DNA of 64,000 nucleotides from Cokeromyces recurvatus (lineage: Eukaryota > Mucoromycota > Mucoromycetes > Mucorales > Mucoraceae): positions 868,001 to 932,000 of the forward strand of contig NW_026251388.1 in assembly GCF_025118155.1 (NCBI RefSeq). Reading direction: 5' to 3'. Under the pieces are notes generated by a model that was not told the origin of the DNA, did not search any database, and saw nothing but the letters and a program-made list of their open reading frames with translations. Position numbers and translations under genes: made by a program. Within the stretch, counting starts at the first letter, position 1. The number at the start of each line of letters is the position of its first letter. Positions 51,511 to 62,730 of this stretch are shown here, piece after piece.

Positions 51511-52389
51511 TTAAACCTTGAAACCACGAGAAGCACGCTTACCACGAGCACGTTCGAACTTACGACCCTTGGAACGAACATAGGGCTTCTTGTTCTTGTG
51601 AGGACCGAAACCAAAGTGCTTGACGGCTTCACGGCTGTTCTTGGCACCACGGATAAGGATGGTGTTGGAACCAGTAGGAGCACGGAGAGCCAATTGATCC
51701 AAAGTCAAGACTTCACCACCAGCCTTCAAGATACGAGCCTTAGCGGTCTTGGTGAAACGAAGGGCAGCAACAGAGAGCTTAGGAAGATCAAGAAGACGAG
51801 AGTCATCGGTGACAGTACCAACGACGACAACTGTCTTACCTTCCTTGTTGTTCTTGACAATACGAGAAACAGTGACAGGAGGGCGGTTGATGCGGGACAT
51901 AAAGAGACGCTTCAAGACGACCTTGTTGAAGTTGGCATCAGTACGACGAGCAAGGAAGCGGTAAAGCTAAAATAATAAAAAGGTTTCCATCATGTTAATC
52001 AACATTCTTTTTTTTTTAGTCAAAGTAGGAGAATTCTGTCTTTTCCTCCATGTTCTTATTTTTTTTATTTTTACCTTAACCAACAAAGCCAAGTAGACAT
52101 TGTCAGACTTGGGGGCAGTACGATTGGTATTCTTGACGTGATGTTTCTTAAGATCGATACCCTAACAATAATGTATGAGAATGTGATGTTGTCATTGAAT
52201 TGGGAATTGGTAATGAGAAGAATTGACATGAATTCATCCATGTTTCCAACATTTTATCGTTCTCTCTCTCTCTCTCTCTCTTTCCCTTTTTTTTTAATAT
52301 ATATAAATCCATCCATATTTAATCCAATATATTTTATCGACATTCATCCATCTCATTTCCAATCCCTTCTCTTATTTTGATTTTACCAT
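51511..52389 (-). CDS. RPL18: 60S ribosomal protein eL18
   Basis: Three coding exons: 52389-52387 (the start codon alone), 52161-52075 and 51966-51511, total 181 residues. Text matches eL18 throughout: (M)[94 protein letters not shown]. The exon carrying only ATG was chosen because exon 2 begins in phase with the invariant GID and ATG directly before GTAAAA at 52386 is the only suitable site upstream. Codon use is visibly more G/C-biased (ACC, TTG, AAG) than in most of the window, as expected for a highly expressed gene. Confidence 0.95.
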
Positions 52390-53113
52390 GTTTAATTATC
52401 TAAGCAAAACCGGTCGTTGTGTCCAAGAAAAGAAGGGGGGAATCCTTTTTTTTAAAAAGGTGGGCGGATTTTTTTTTTTTTTTTCTGTGAATAATTCTCT
52501 TGCTCCTTGCTCTCTTTTCCTCTCTCCACTCACACTCCCCCCCCTCACTCCCTCTCTCTATCCCTCCCCGCACGTCTCACGTATTTGAAGCACTGTTCAA
52601 TTTTTTTTTTTCCTTTTTTTTCTCATTTCTGAAAATTAGTGTCCGAAGACTTTTTTTTGTCCGTGTCGGAAACAGTAGTCGATTCATAAATAATAAAAAA
52701 ATGCTGCTGAATAGATATGACAGTTTCAAATATGAATAAAAAATAGCGAATCTATTTAAAGTTATTGTAATGAGGAGTGCATAATTTCTATATATACACA
52801 CAATAACAACAGTATTTGTGAAAAGGAAAAAAAAAGATATAAAGAAGTTCCATTATTAAACACTATATATTTTTATATCTTTTAGCTATAATTGAAAGAA
52901 ATAAAAAAAGATATAAATTATACATTTTTTCTATTTTTTTTTGATAGATAATAGTCTTATGTTGATAAATGCATGATAAAGATGGGCTGCCTTCTTCTGT
53001 TGTTGTGGAGAAGAGACACTAGCAGTCACTTTTTTTTGTAATTTGTCCTTTTTTTTTTTGTTTTTTTTTTACCCTTCCATTGTTGTAGTCTCAACAAAAC
53101 AATTTTACAACCC
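52390..53113. other. Divergent promoter region, RPL18 and COQ9
   Basis: The two genes start at opposite edges, so this 724-bp stretch holds both promoters. It contains CT-rich tracts (52501-52562), T-runs and G-runs. No coding-like frame. Confidence 0.5.
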
Positions 53114-54416
53114 ATGTCGTATTTTCGATCTATCATTTCAAACACACTCCGTTCTTCAAATGTATTGAAACAGCCCATAGTGCAAAAAGGTAGACAAAGC
53201 TATTTACCAATTTTATTACAAGCACGTCGTACTTTTGTTGCTGCACCTACTTCCGAGACACCCCCTACCAGGTATATACATTTGTAATGTTACTATTACA
53301 ATTATTAAACACTATATATAGCCTTCCACTTCAGAAAGAAGAAAAGGCGTTACCACCACCTCCTTCCTCCGATAAAGATCCTCGTCATGACATGTTTTTT
53401 GCCACTTTACCTTTTATTCCACAGTATGGATGGTCCATGGAAAGTTTAATTCATGGAGCTCGTACTTTGGGTTACCCTTCTGTAGCTCATGGTATGTTCC
53501 CAGGGGGAGAAGCAGGTTTAATTGATGCTTATTTGTCTTATCAACGTAAAGCATTTGCTGATTTAGTAAAGGAAAAGTATTTGAAAGGCGAATTTGAAGG
53601 GTAACTTTTTTTTTATGCTGTGCTACTTTATTCATTTCTCACTCTCACTCACTCTCACTCTCTCTCTCTCTTTTTTTCTTTTTTCTTTTTTTTTTTTTTT
53701 TGTGGGTGGGTGGGGGATGAAAATAACTTTAAAGATTATCAATGAATGAACGTGTTAAAGTATTAACAACACTTCGTTTAGATATGAATAAGCCTTATAT
53801 TAAGAAATGGCCAGAGGTAATAGATAAAAGGAAGAAGAAGCAATCCATTAAACTAACTAACTCACTAACTTACCAACTAATAATAATAATAATAAAAAAA
53901 AAGGCACTTGCTATTATGGCACGTCCTTCTAACATGAATATGTCTTTAAAACATTTAGCAGATATTGCAGATGATATTTGGTATTATGCAGGCGATAAAA
54001 GTTCTGATGTAAAGTAGAGAAAAAAAAAGATTTAAACATGTATTAAAAATATATCTATTTTATTAGATGAATTGGTACACTAAACGTGGATCATTAGCAG
54101 CTATTTATAGTGCAGCTGATTTATTTATGACACAAGATCAAAGTGAAAACTTTATGGAAACAGAAAAGTTTTTGACTAGAAAATTAGAACAAGCTGCTTG
54201 GTTAGGATCTTCTGCACGTCAGGTATAAATTAGATTGAATTTATTATGACTTGTTTTATTTATGTGGGTAATTTAGTTGGGTTCAATGTTAACATTTGGA
54301 GCAAAAAGTATGATAAGTGTCCTGGCTAATGTAAATATATATATGTAACTACACATACGGCATATACATACCTATTCTCATATTCTATTTTATTGTAGCG
54401 TGGAGGTCGATATTAA
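53114..54416 (+). CDS. COQ9: Coq9, ubiquinone biosynthesis lipid-binding protein
   Basis: Mitochondrial matrix protein that presents CoQ intermediates to Coq7. Seven exons (53114-53271, 53322-53600, 53735-53816, 53904-54008, 54067-54222, 54277-54330, 54399-54416) encode 283 residues. The N-terminus is basic, hydroxylated and free of acidic residues (MSYFRSIISNTLRSSNVLK), which fits a mitochondrial presequence. Family blocks: FIPQYGWSMESLIHGARTLG, HGMFPGGEAGLIDAYL, MARPSNMNMSLKHLADIADD, and DIWYYAGDKSSDMNWYTKRG with LAAIYSAADLFM. The last exon is only 18 nt including the stop. The gene converges on the next one with 134 bp between stops. Confidence 0.93.
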
Positions 54417-54550
54417 TATATAAACAGTGGCCTTATATAAGTTTAGCATATGCATATAAATAGATATATGTATATATATGTATATGTGTATACATATATA
54501 ATTATTTTATTATAATTTAATCAAGCAATAAACTACACTTATTTTTGTAC

Positions 54551-56524
54551 TTATTTATAAGGATTATATGTAGAGTGAGGAAGAGGTGGTGGTGGTGGTG
54601 GTGGTGGTGGATAAGTATAATAAACCATAGTAGGATAAGGATCCATGTAATAACCATTTGTATAATCAGGATTATTATTAAAAAGGAATGGCGTAATAAT
54701 AGTATTATAAAAGCTGTCTATTATTTTGATTTTTTTTTTTTTTGTTAATAATAATGATATGTATATATATACATGTATATAGATAGATAGATTATTTACC
54801 TTTATTGGGGTAGTAAGCTGATAAAGAAGTTGTAGAAGAAGAAGAAGAAGAAGAAGAAGATTGATTATTATTATTATTATTATTAGCTGATGTTGATAAT
54901 TTATCTTGTTGAGGTGCCGTAGTAGCAGGTACTGTAGTTGTAGCAGGAGTAGTAGTAGTAGTAGTAGTAGCAGTAGTATTATTATTATTATTACTAGCAG
55001 TAGCAGTAGTGTTTGTATTAGTAGTAAAAGGTATCATATTCTAATAAATAGAATTAGTATTGACATGTACTATATACATATATATATGTATGTATGTATG
55101 TATACTTGTTGTAGATATGAAGGATAAAGTGATGGGATATACATAAAAGGTGTATTTCCTACAGAAGAATAATCTTCTATCATTGGAGGAGAATAATAAA
55201 AATTATTTGTTGACATAATATTGTTATGATGATCATTGATAAAAGTAGTTGTATTATTGCATTGTTTACAAGAATTAAAAGGATATTGTCGAAAACAAAC
55301 ACGAATAATTTTATCATCTTTATACAGTTTACCATTCTAATATAAAAGGAAAATTAAGCATTATTATTATTATTGTTATTGTTATTATTACTTCATGCTC
55401 TATAGCATCTGATGCTTCTTTTTCAGACTTGTATTTAATAAAGGCAAATACTTTTTTGATAGTAGGTCGATGATAGGGTTTACGTATTAAATGAATATTG
55501 GTAATTGTACCAAATTTGTCAAATTCTTTATGTAAATCATGTTGACTTGTTGATTCAGGTAAATTACCTACAAAGATACAAAGTTTATCTAAACGACAAC
55601 TAATACCACATACACCATGAAGATTATTATCATCTAAATTAGAAGCCCATTCAATAAACCATTGATTTTGTTGAATTAACTTGGAAATAGAGTGATGATC
55701 TGAAAACTTTAAAGTCTACATATGATATAGGGGCGGTTAGAAGGATGAATACAAGAAGGATATTTAACTTTTACCATATAGGCTTTCAAAGCATCATCTC
55801 GATATCGATATTTAATAAAAATAGAATGGAATTTTCCATGAGGTTGTAAAATAGTGATATCTTCAATTTCACCAAATGTTGACAGTGTATCTTGTATATG
55901 CTTTATTATAAATAAATAAATTTTCAGATTTTTTTTTTTTTTTAATTTTCAATTTTCAATTTTTTTACTTTCTTATGAAATGGTTGATTTAATGATATTA
56001 AACAAATAGATCTATTTACTCTTGCTGGTTCACATCGAATACTTCTACCATTTAATATTGTTCCAGGTGCTTCTTTTAAAGCAAGTTTACAATGGGATAT
56101 ATTCTTATAATAAGTGGTATAAATATATAATGTGTATAGGTTTAAATTATAGACACTTACTTCATATTGTACAAATGCATAAGGTCTTTTTAGCCAATCT
56201 TTAAATACTTTGACACCTATAATTTGTCCCCATTGTTTAAAGTGTTTCAAAACACTATCATGTAATTCTTGATCTTCCAAATGCTTATTTAAACTTGATT
56301 TATATTATTATTATTATTACAACAACAATTAAACAAACACGTATATCATTTTACCTTGCCACAAACACACAAGCAGCAGGATTTTCTTTTTTTTTATTCG
56401 AATCTTTGATGAATGCCAAAAAAAAAAATATATTAAAATAGAGTTTTTATATTTAATTTAATTTACCTTCAACTTGATGTTGATCACTTAAATTATCTAA
56501 AGAATTTTCCTTTATTAAAGCCAT
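54551..56524 (-). CDS. Three-RRM RNA-binding protein, Rim4-like
   Basis: Nine exons (56524-56467, 56403-56355, 56293-56161, 56103-55969, 55900-55775, 55715-55392, 55336-55106, 55040-54800, 54717-54551) encode 487 residues. RRM1: CVFVASLNKHLEDQELHDSV with the second core YAFVQYE. RRM2, diverged: ICLISLNQPFHKK, then TFGEIEDITIL and SIFIKYRYRD. RRM3: LCIFVGNLPESTSQHDLHKE with KVFAFIKY. The C-terminus is low complexity (Thr, Asn and Ser runs, then nine prolines). The domain count and spacing resemble Rim4-type regulators of meiotic and developmental mRNAs, but the assignment to that subfamily is tentative. The gene is divergent from the next one, with 300 bp between start codons. Confidence 0.75.
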
Positions 56525-56824
56525 TGTATATTCAAAAGGAAAGGATAGTTTTCTTTTTTTTTATTAAAAAAGAAAAGAAAAGAATAAAACAAAAAGAAAA
56601 AAGCAAAGTAAAACAAAAGCTTATTTACATTATATACTTTTGTTGTATATACTTTTTTTTTTTTTTTTTCGCATGTGTTATATTTGATCAGTTTAAATTG
56701 ATTAATTGCACTACTCTGAGTTTATAATGACATTTTTTTTTTTTTTTTTTCATTTATTTATTTTATTTTATTTATTTACTTATTTATTTATTTATTTTTT
56801 TTCATCATTATTAACTTTTATACT

Positions 56825-57751
56825 ATGACAGAAAAAAGAGAATTACCAACAAGACATAACTTTTTAACAGAAGCTGTAAAAAGATTATTAGAACCAAGTA
56901 ACTTGTAAAGCTTTTAATTCTATTTTTAATTCATTACCAAAAAAAAATAATCTATGATTACTTATCTATGAATAGAACAAACAACTCAAGATCTATGGAT
57001 CAATGCTAAATCAACTATTTTAATCACATCTCATTTACTTGACAACTATACATATTATTCACCACCTACTACAATACAGTCACCCGATTTAACCAAGATT
57101 AATGATAAGCCACCACCACAAGTTCGTTTAATTAAACCTATTACAAAAAGAAAACATCCAACAAAGGAAATGATAACTGAAGATTATTATTTAAAAAGAC
57201 ATCGAAGACATGAATTAGAAGAAAAGAAACAAAAGAATAGGGAAAAAGAATGTTTAAGACATGGTTATTATCAACAAAAACAGTTAGTTGAACGTATCAA
57301 GACAATGGATAAATCTTTATTACAATCCATAGTTTCTTCTATTTTACATCGTAATAGTCTTAGTTTAACATCACAACAACAAGTAATCGATGATCACTAT
57401 TTAGAACAAATTCATGAACAATTACTTCAAAATGCAGTTGATCATCTTGCAAGATATGAGGCATTAGGATTCAAAGATCATGAACCTATCCTTGTAAAGC
57501 AGCAGCAGCAACAGCAACAACCTATTCTATCACAACAATTAGAGTCAAAAGAAAAGAAGGAGATAGAAAAGTCAAGTCCAACTAAAAGAAAGGAAATCAA
57601 GACATTTGGTGGCTATAGAACATTAAAAAGTCAACAAGGGAATCGACGTTCTAGTCGACGTTTAATTGCATTTGGACAAAGATTACCCTTATTTGAAACA
57701 CAAGAATTTCAATTGCCTTTATCTATTATAAAAGAGAAAAAAAAGAAATAA
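56825..57751 (+). CDS. Basic nuclear-type protein with PEHE-like segment
   Basis: Two exons (56825-56897, 56976-57751) encode 282 residues. The notable block is EDYYLKRHRRHELEEKKQKN (about residues 89-108), followed by KECLRHGYYQQKQLVERI. It is similar in pattern to the PEHE domain of MSL1/KANSL1-type subunits of histone acetyltransferase complexes. The C-terminal third is Lys/Arg-rich with KRK and RRSSRR clusters typical of nuclear localisation. Glutamine runs occur near residues 193-200. I cannot confirm the family by eye; another possibility is an unrelated chromatin or INO80-type subunit. Confidence 0.6.
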
Positions 57752-57809
57752 CCATCATGTAATTTTATTTAAAAAACAAAACAAATCAACACACGTCACG
57801 TCACGTCAT

Positions 57810-59061
57810 TCAAGATAAGAGTGGTGTTGTTTCGGCTAGAATAGTTGATTTTACAGTTGAAAATACTCCATTAAAAATAAAGACACCTAATATTAATATA
57901 AAGAATCCAATAAATTCTAACCAAGAAAATGAATCCCATCCATAATGTATAGCAATTATCCATGTTAATATAGTTCTAATAAATGAGTTTATCAGATTCA
58001 GATTCTTCATATAGCAAGCATCATATGCTTCTTTATTTATATACTACCTTAAAGCATCAATCATGCTTCTACCAGGTACACCAATACTTGTACTTACGAT
58101 CAACCCAAAGAAATTGAATATCGCTACCATCAATGATAATAGAATCGAACTTTGCCAAAGTGAAGTTAGAGTCAAGATATCTTCAAAGCCTCTTTTCACA
58201 TCAAACATGGAATGACCAATCAAGGAAGACATAATTAAACCTGTCATTAATAATACTGTACCAAAGACGCCTTCAATCCCCATCGCTTTCACAGGATCCA
58301 AATGATAACGGTCCATTAAATATTCCTCGAGAATAAATTGGCCAGCGACAAAGAGTTGGGCAATCACTAATAGACTGGGTCCTATCCACTCATCATCATC
58401 TCTTTGAGTTGACAGAAAGACGATACATGCACCCAACAGAATAACACCAATTGAACACCAATCTTTAAATAAGAATCTACGTGATAAAAAGAGACAACTG
58501 ACGATAGCAGAGAATCCTACAATACTACTTTTTATCATTTGATAAATAGACGGTGTAGTATAGATTAAACCTAAATTTAGAAACTGGGATTCAAAGTTAA
58601 TGACTATGATACACACATGTATACACATGTATACTTACAGTAGTAGCTATCAAATCAAACACACTGGGGAATATAAACCAAAGAGATGGCCATGACCAAG
58701 TAAATGTATGTGGTATATTCCATTCGTCTGCTTCTGTAGATACAGTCACGGTATCCAACATGGATCTATCCAACATAGAAGGCGCTTTGGTCACTAAATG
58801 AATGACTAAAATACAAATAATTTCACCCAAAAATATCATAGCGGTTTGAAGTAAAGGTTGGTTAAAATAATAATAATGTGTTTCATCATAAAAGATCTTT
58901 TGTTTATCCTGAAAAGTTAATATTAAAGGTATACTGATGCCTTTTATGTATTTGATTAATAAAGAGTAAAGCATATAAATATAAAAGTATATATATACAT
59001 ATACATATATACCTGATATTAGTAAGCCTAATGTTAATAATGTAGTAGAGAATAGAGTCAT
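57810..59061 (-). CDS. SLC35F6-like drug/metabolite-superfamily membrane protein
   Basis: Four exons (59061-59013, 58940-58639, 58583-58048, 57975-57810) encode 350 residues with about ten membrane segments. Wording aligns with the SLC35F6 (C2orf18) family: QPLLQTAMIFLGEIICILVI, FDLIATTFLNLGLIYTTPSI, LLVIAQLFVAGQFILEEYLM, VKAMGIEGVFGTVLL, then RSMIDALRTILTWIIAIHYG at the last exon junction. The family is found on lysosome-like or mitochondrial membranes in animals; the substrate is unknown. The acceptor of exon 2 (58941) is the least certain. An in-frame upstream ATG (59121) would add about 20 residues. The 3' end is only 58 bp from the convergent upstream gene. Confidence 0.85.
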
Positions 59062-59498
59062 TCTTTGTATACGTATACGTATATGTATATAGAGGGAAGG
59101 AAGAAAGAAAGAAGATATCATTTAATAGATAGATAGATAGATATATTTATTTGCATTATTTTCTTTTTTTTTTCTTAGTGCTAGTTTACTTGCCCCTTTT
59201 ATTTGGATTTCTCCTTTATTTTATACATCTGTAATTTTCACACGCTAACAACATCATTTATTATTAAAGGTAGTAATTATATATAAAATGGCTGAAGGAA
59301 AGATAACAAGAATAAATACATGTACATAATATATGTATGTATGTATACACATTTGTATTTCTTTTTAACACTATACACATACACATATATCAACCATCAA
59401 TCAAAGCGGGGATTTGTTTCATTTCCTTTCTTCGTACTACCTATGATATATTACATGATACTACTATAATATAAATATATACACAGATGTATATTCGA

Positions 59499-60142
59499 CT
59501 ATAGGCTAGAGGTAGCACTCGTACCGGCAGCTTTACGTTTTGCTTTATAATCTCGAATAGCAGACTTAATAGCATCTTCAGCAAGCACTATAAAAGGTAA
59601 GAGAAAGGAGTAAGTAAAGACAATCATAGAATCGATTAGTAATACACATATTACTTGAACAATGAAGCTTCACAGGTGGTAAACATAATTCTTTAGCAAT
59701 CTCTGTATTTTTAATAGCATTCGCTTGATCTAACGTCAGGCCACGTACACGTTCTGTGACAAGACTGGAGGAAGCAATAGCTGAACCACAACCAAATGTC
59801 TTGAATTTGACATCTGTAATTTTACCTGTCACATCATCCACTTTAATTTGCAACTTCATCACATCTCCACAAGCAGGTGCACCTACGAGACCTGTACCCA
59901 CATTAGGATCCGTCTTTGAAAAGGAACCTACATTACGAGGTCTTTCATAATGTTCAATAACCTTTTTTTTTGAAGAAAAAATTTTCATTTTTTTTTTAGC
60001 CATGTATTAATAATCACTGTCCAATAATAATAATAATAATAATAATTACCTTTTCATGATAATATCGATTGGTTACTAAAGGCTTTTGACTAATAAGACG
60101 ACTTGACTTGTTCATAGAATTTCTTAAAGTGCGCAACATCAT
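59499..60142 (-). CDS. ISU1: Isu1/IscU, mitochondrial iron-sulfur cluster scaffold
   Basis: Scaffold on which [2Fe-2S] clusters are built by Nfs1 and frataxin before transfer by Ssq1/Jac1. Three exons (60142-60050, 59961-59655, 59587-59499) encode 162 residues. The first exon is a basic, Ser-rich mitochondrial presequence. VIEHYERPRNVGSF opens the mature domain. Ligands: C62 in GAPACGDV (with D64), C89 in KTFGCGSA and C132 in KLHCSML; the chaperone-binding LPPVK motif is at residues 125-129. Intron 1 ends in an A-run directly before its acceptor. All functional residues are present. Confidence 0.96.
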
Positions 60143-61042
60143 AGTTTTAATAATTAATAATAATAAAAGTATATAAAATAAAATAAAAAAAAAAAAGAAA
60201 TAAAAAATAACAAACAAATAAAAATATATAATAGATAATCTTTATCAGATAAGTTGAAATAAAAATTTTATATTGTCCATGGTATTTGATTGGTTAATAT
60301 TTTCTTGACTGACTTTGACATTATCTGATTTTTACAATAGAAGAGAGTTTATTTTATTCTACAAGATAATTTAATAACTGTATTAATAAAATTGAAAAAA
60401 AAAAAAAAAAAAAAAAAGACTTTTTGTTTTTCTGTTTAGTTTCTAATTTCAAGAGAATTTTACAATAAAATTACTCTAAAGATAGAATGAAAAAAAAAAA
60501 AAAGACATTCTATGATAGTGTGAAATCATGATTGTTCCAGCAGGAATGATTACTAATATGCTCTTAGGTTTGTATAACACAAAAAAAAAACGCTCAAATT
60601 TATATGGCTTGTTTTAAGAATCAGTACTGTTGCGCTTTGTGTTTATCTTTATTTGTTTAGCTTTTTTTTTTATAATAAAAGTAAACTTTACTACTCATCA
60701 GCTAAATACCTTTCTTTTAACTATAAACATGAACAGATATTAGAAGATTCTCATTGTTGGGAGCAAAATCAAAGATTGATTCTTCTTGTATATAAAGCAT
60801 AGAAAATGAAAAATAGATGTATTTATATATCAATTTAGCTATGATAGAATCAAAAAGAATTTTGAATATATAATCATCACTCTCCCCTTTCAAAATTATC
60901 ACAAAATGAGACATCATAATAAACAAAGACATGTATTTATTTATATAAAAAGTTCCCTTTTATGTATTAAAGACATAATGGAATAGAATAGTATGATATG
61001 CAAATTTCCTTTCTTCTTTATTATTATTTATTAAAAACAAAT
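60143..61042. other. Gene-free stretch between ISU1 and RPL33
   Basis: AT-rich with an A-run at about 60395-60417. A 29-codon frame starts at ATG 60531 (MIVPAGMITNMLLG) and a hydrophobic reading (STVALCVYLYLF) follows about 90 bp later, which might be a tiny membrane protein with an intron. The splice signals are poor and it is not called. ISU1 promoter and RPL33 3' end lie here. Confidence 0.4.
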
Positions 61043-62042
61043 TTAGATATTGGAAGGATAAAGCATCTATAGAATAAAGTAAATAACCATTCACTCGTTC
61101 CCATTCTTACACAATAAAATAAATACTTACAACACGAACGGAAGCACCAAAGACCTTAGGAGGCAAGTTCTTACGGAAACGGGCCTTAACAACACCGTTA
61201 GTACCGTGAGCACGAGCGATACGACCCCAGATAACGCGAATCTTGGAACCATTGACTTCGCGTTGGGCACGGTAAACATAGGCAACACGCTTACCAAGGT
61301 AGAATTGAGCATCCTTGGTAGTCTTGACACCTTCAATTTGGATCAAAGAAACGTTAGGGTTTTGGTTACGCTTAGCACGTTCGTAACCCAAAACACGGCC
61401 CTTGCTGTAAAGACTGTATTAAAGCATAGCATATTAGTAAACATATTTATATTTTCAGCTATAAAGAAAAGAAAAGAAAGAAAGAATATAGTATACTGTT
61501 CATTGAAAAAAAAAGATGTTATCATAATTTTGTAACTCATTAATGAACCTGTAGCAGAAAATTCACTTACTGAATGCAATTGGTTATGCTTTTAACAAAG
61601 TCAAGCAAAATAAAAAAAAAGGGACCAAGTCCTTTGTGATTAAACCAATTCATTCAGAGGCAAACTTTTTTTTTTTAATAGTCATCTATTTTCTTCCCCT
61701 TATTTTCTCTTTCTGTGTGTGCGCTGATGGTATTGATTTAAATTGTCCAAAGTATATACATATATACATGTATATATATAGTTGCTCATCAATCAAATTC
61801 AAATTACTTTAATAAATGTCTGAAGAGTATACTTGATCAAAACATAACTTTTTTTTTAAAAGAAAAAAGAAAAAATCGTATATGAATTATCTTTTTTTTT
61901 TTTTTTTTAATTCTAGTGTTGTCCATTCATCTATCTGTCTATTCATCCATCCATCCATCTATCTATCATTATTTGCTGACTATATTCTTTCTTTCTTTTT
62001 CTCTTTATTCATTATTAAATATTTGACATACCGGTTTGACAT
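61043..62042 (-). CDS. RPL33: 60S ribosomal protein eL33 (RPL35A family)
   Basis: Three exons (62042-62032, 61413-61131, 61066-61043) encode 105 residues. The body is unmistakable: [79 protein letters not shown]. The first exon is just 11 nt (ATG TCA AAC CG) and was found by asking for a CG ending before GT that restores the family Arg before LYSKG. The resulting first intron of 618 bp is the longest supported intron in the window, as is common for ribosomal protein genes. The last exon is 24 nt. Codon use is biased as in RPL18. Confidence 0.93.
61923..61969. repeat. CATC/TATC microsatellite in RPL33 intron 1
   Basis: Imperfect ATCT/ATCC repeats (CATCTATCTGTCTATTCATC and following). Simple sequence; no other function is apparent. 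Confidence 0.7.
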
Positions 62043-62730
62043 TTTGATTAAAAGAGGAAGTTCTTTAGGCTTTCTTGCTGACCCCCAACACAAATATGCC
62101 ACTTGCGCTCACACACACACACACTCTCTCTCTCATTCACTCAAACAAACTTACCATGTACCAGCTTTTTTTTTTTTTTTTTTTTTAAAAGTCATATTTT
62201 TGTAGATAATGCCGGAAAGTCACGTGACTTTCTTGTTAAATTGAAATTGAATGACATGTTAAACTAGTCCATAAATATTTTATAAAAAAAAAAGCACCAC
62301 ACAGTTGTATTATATAATATTAAATCATCCCATTAGCAAAATGAAATATAAAAAAGGGATATAAGTTTAAATCATATCCTAATGAGCAGTCTGATAATAC
62401 TATTCATTATTACTGAGCTTATTGTTATTATGAGAACAAATGATAATTCAAACTTAAGTTATTTGCCTTAAAAGGAGTCATTTCTTTTTTTTTTTTTTGT
62501 AGAAAGATATTTTCTAATAACAATAACTGTATTATTATTATTATTTAGTCAAGGTTTGGGTAACTCACCCTCCATAATATACTTGATATCATAAAAAGGC
62601 AACTTTAGATCTTTCCAGTTATCTGCCTATTCGTGACTGCTAATCCTTTCATAATTCCAGTAAAAGGAACTCCTATTATATATTTTTTTTTTGCCTATTT
62701 TTTTTTTTTTTGTTAAAGAATTCATCGATC
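62043..62730. other. Divergent promoter region, RPL33 and LCP5
   Basis: Two ribosome-related genes start at opposite edges, so a shared control region is plausible. It contains an ACACAC/TCTCTC tract (62108-62134), T-runs, and a short palindromic AAGTCACGTGACTT at 62217-62230 with an E-box-type CACGTG core. No coding-like frame. Confidence 0.5.
62217..62230. promoter_or_regulatory. Palindromic CACGTG (E-box) site
   Basis: AAGTCACGTGACTT is a perfect 14-bp palindrome located 175 bp upstream of the RPL33 start and 500 bp upstream of LCP5. CACGTG is the core bound by bHLH factors such as Cbf1/Pho4 types. Binding here is inferred only from the sequence and position. Confidence 0.5.
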
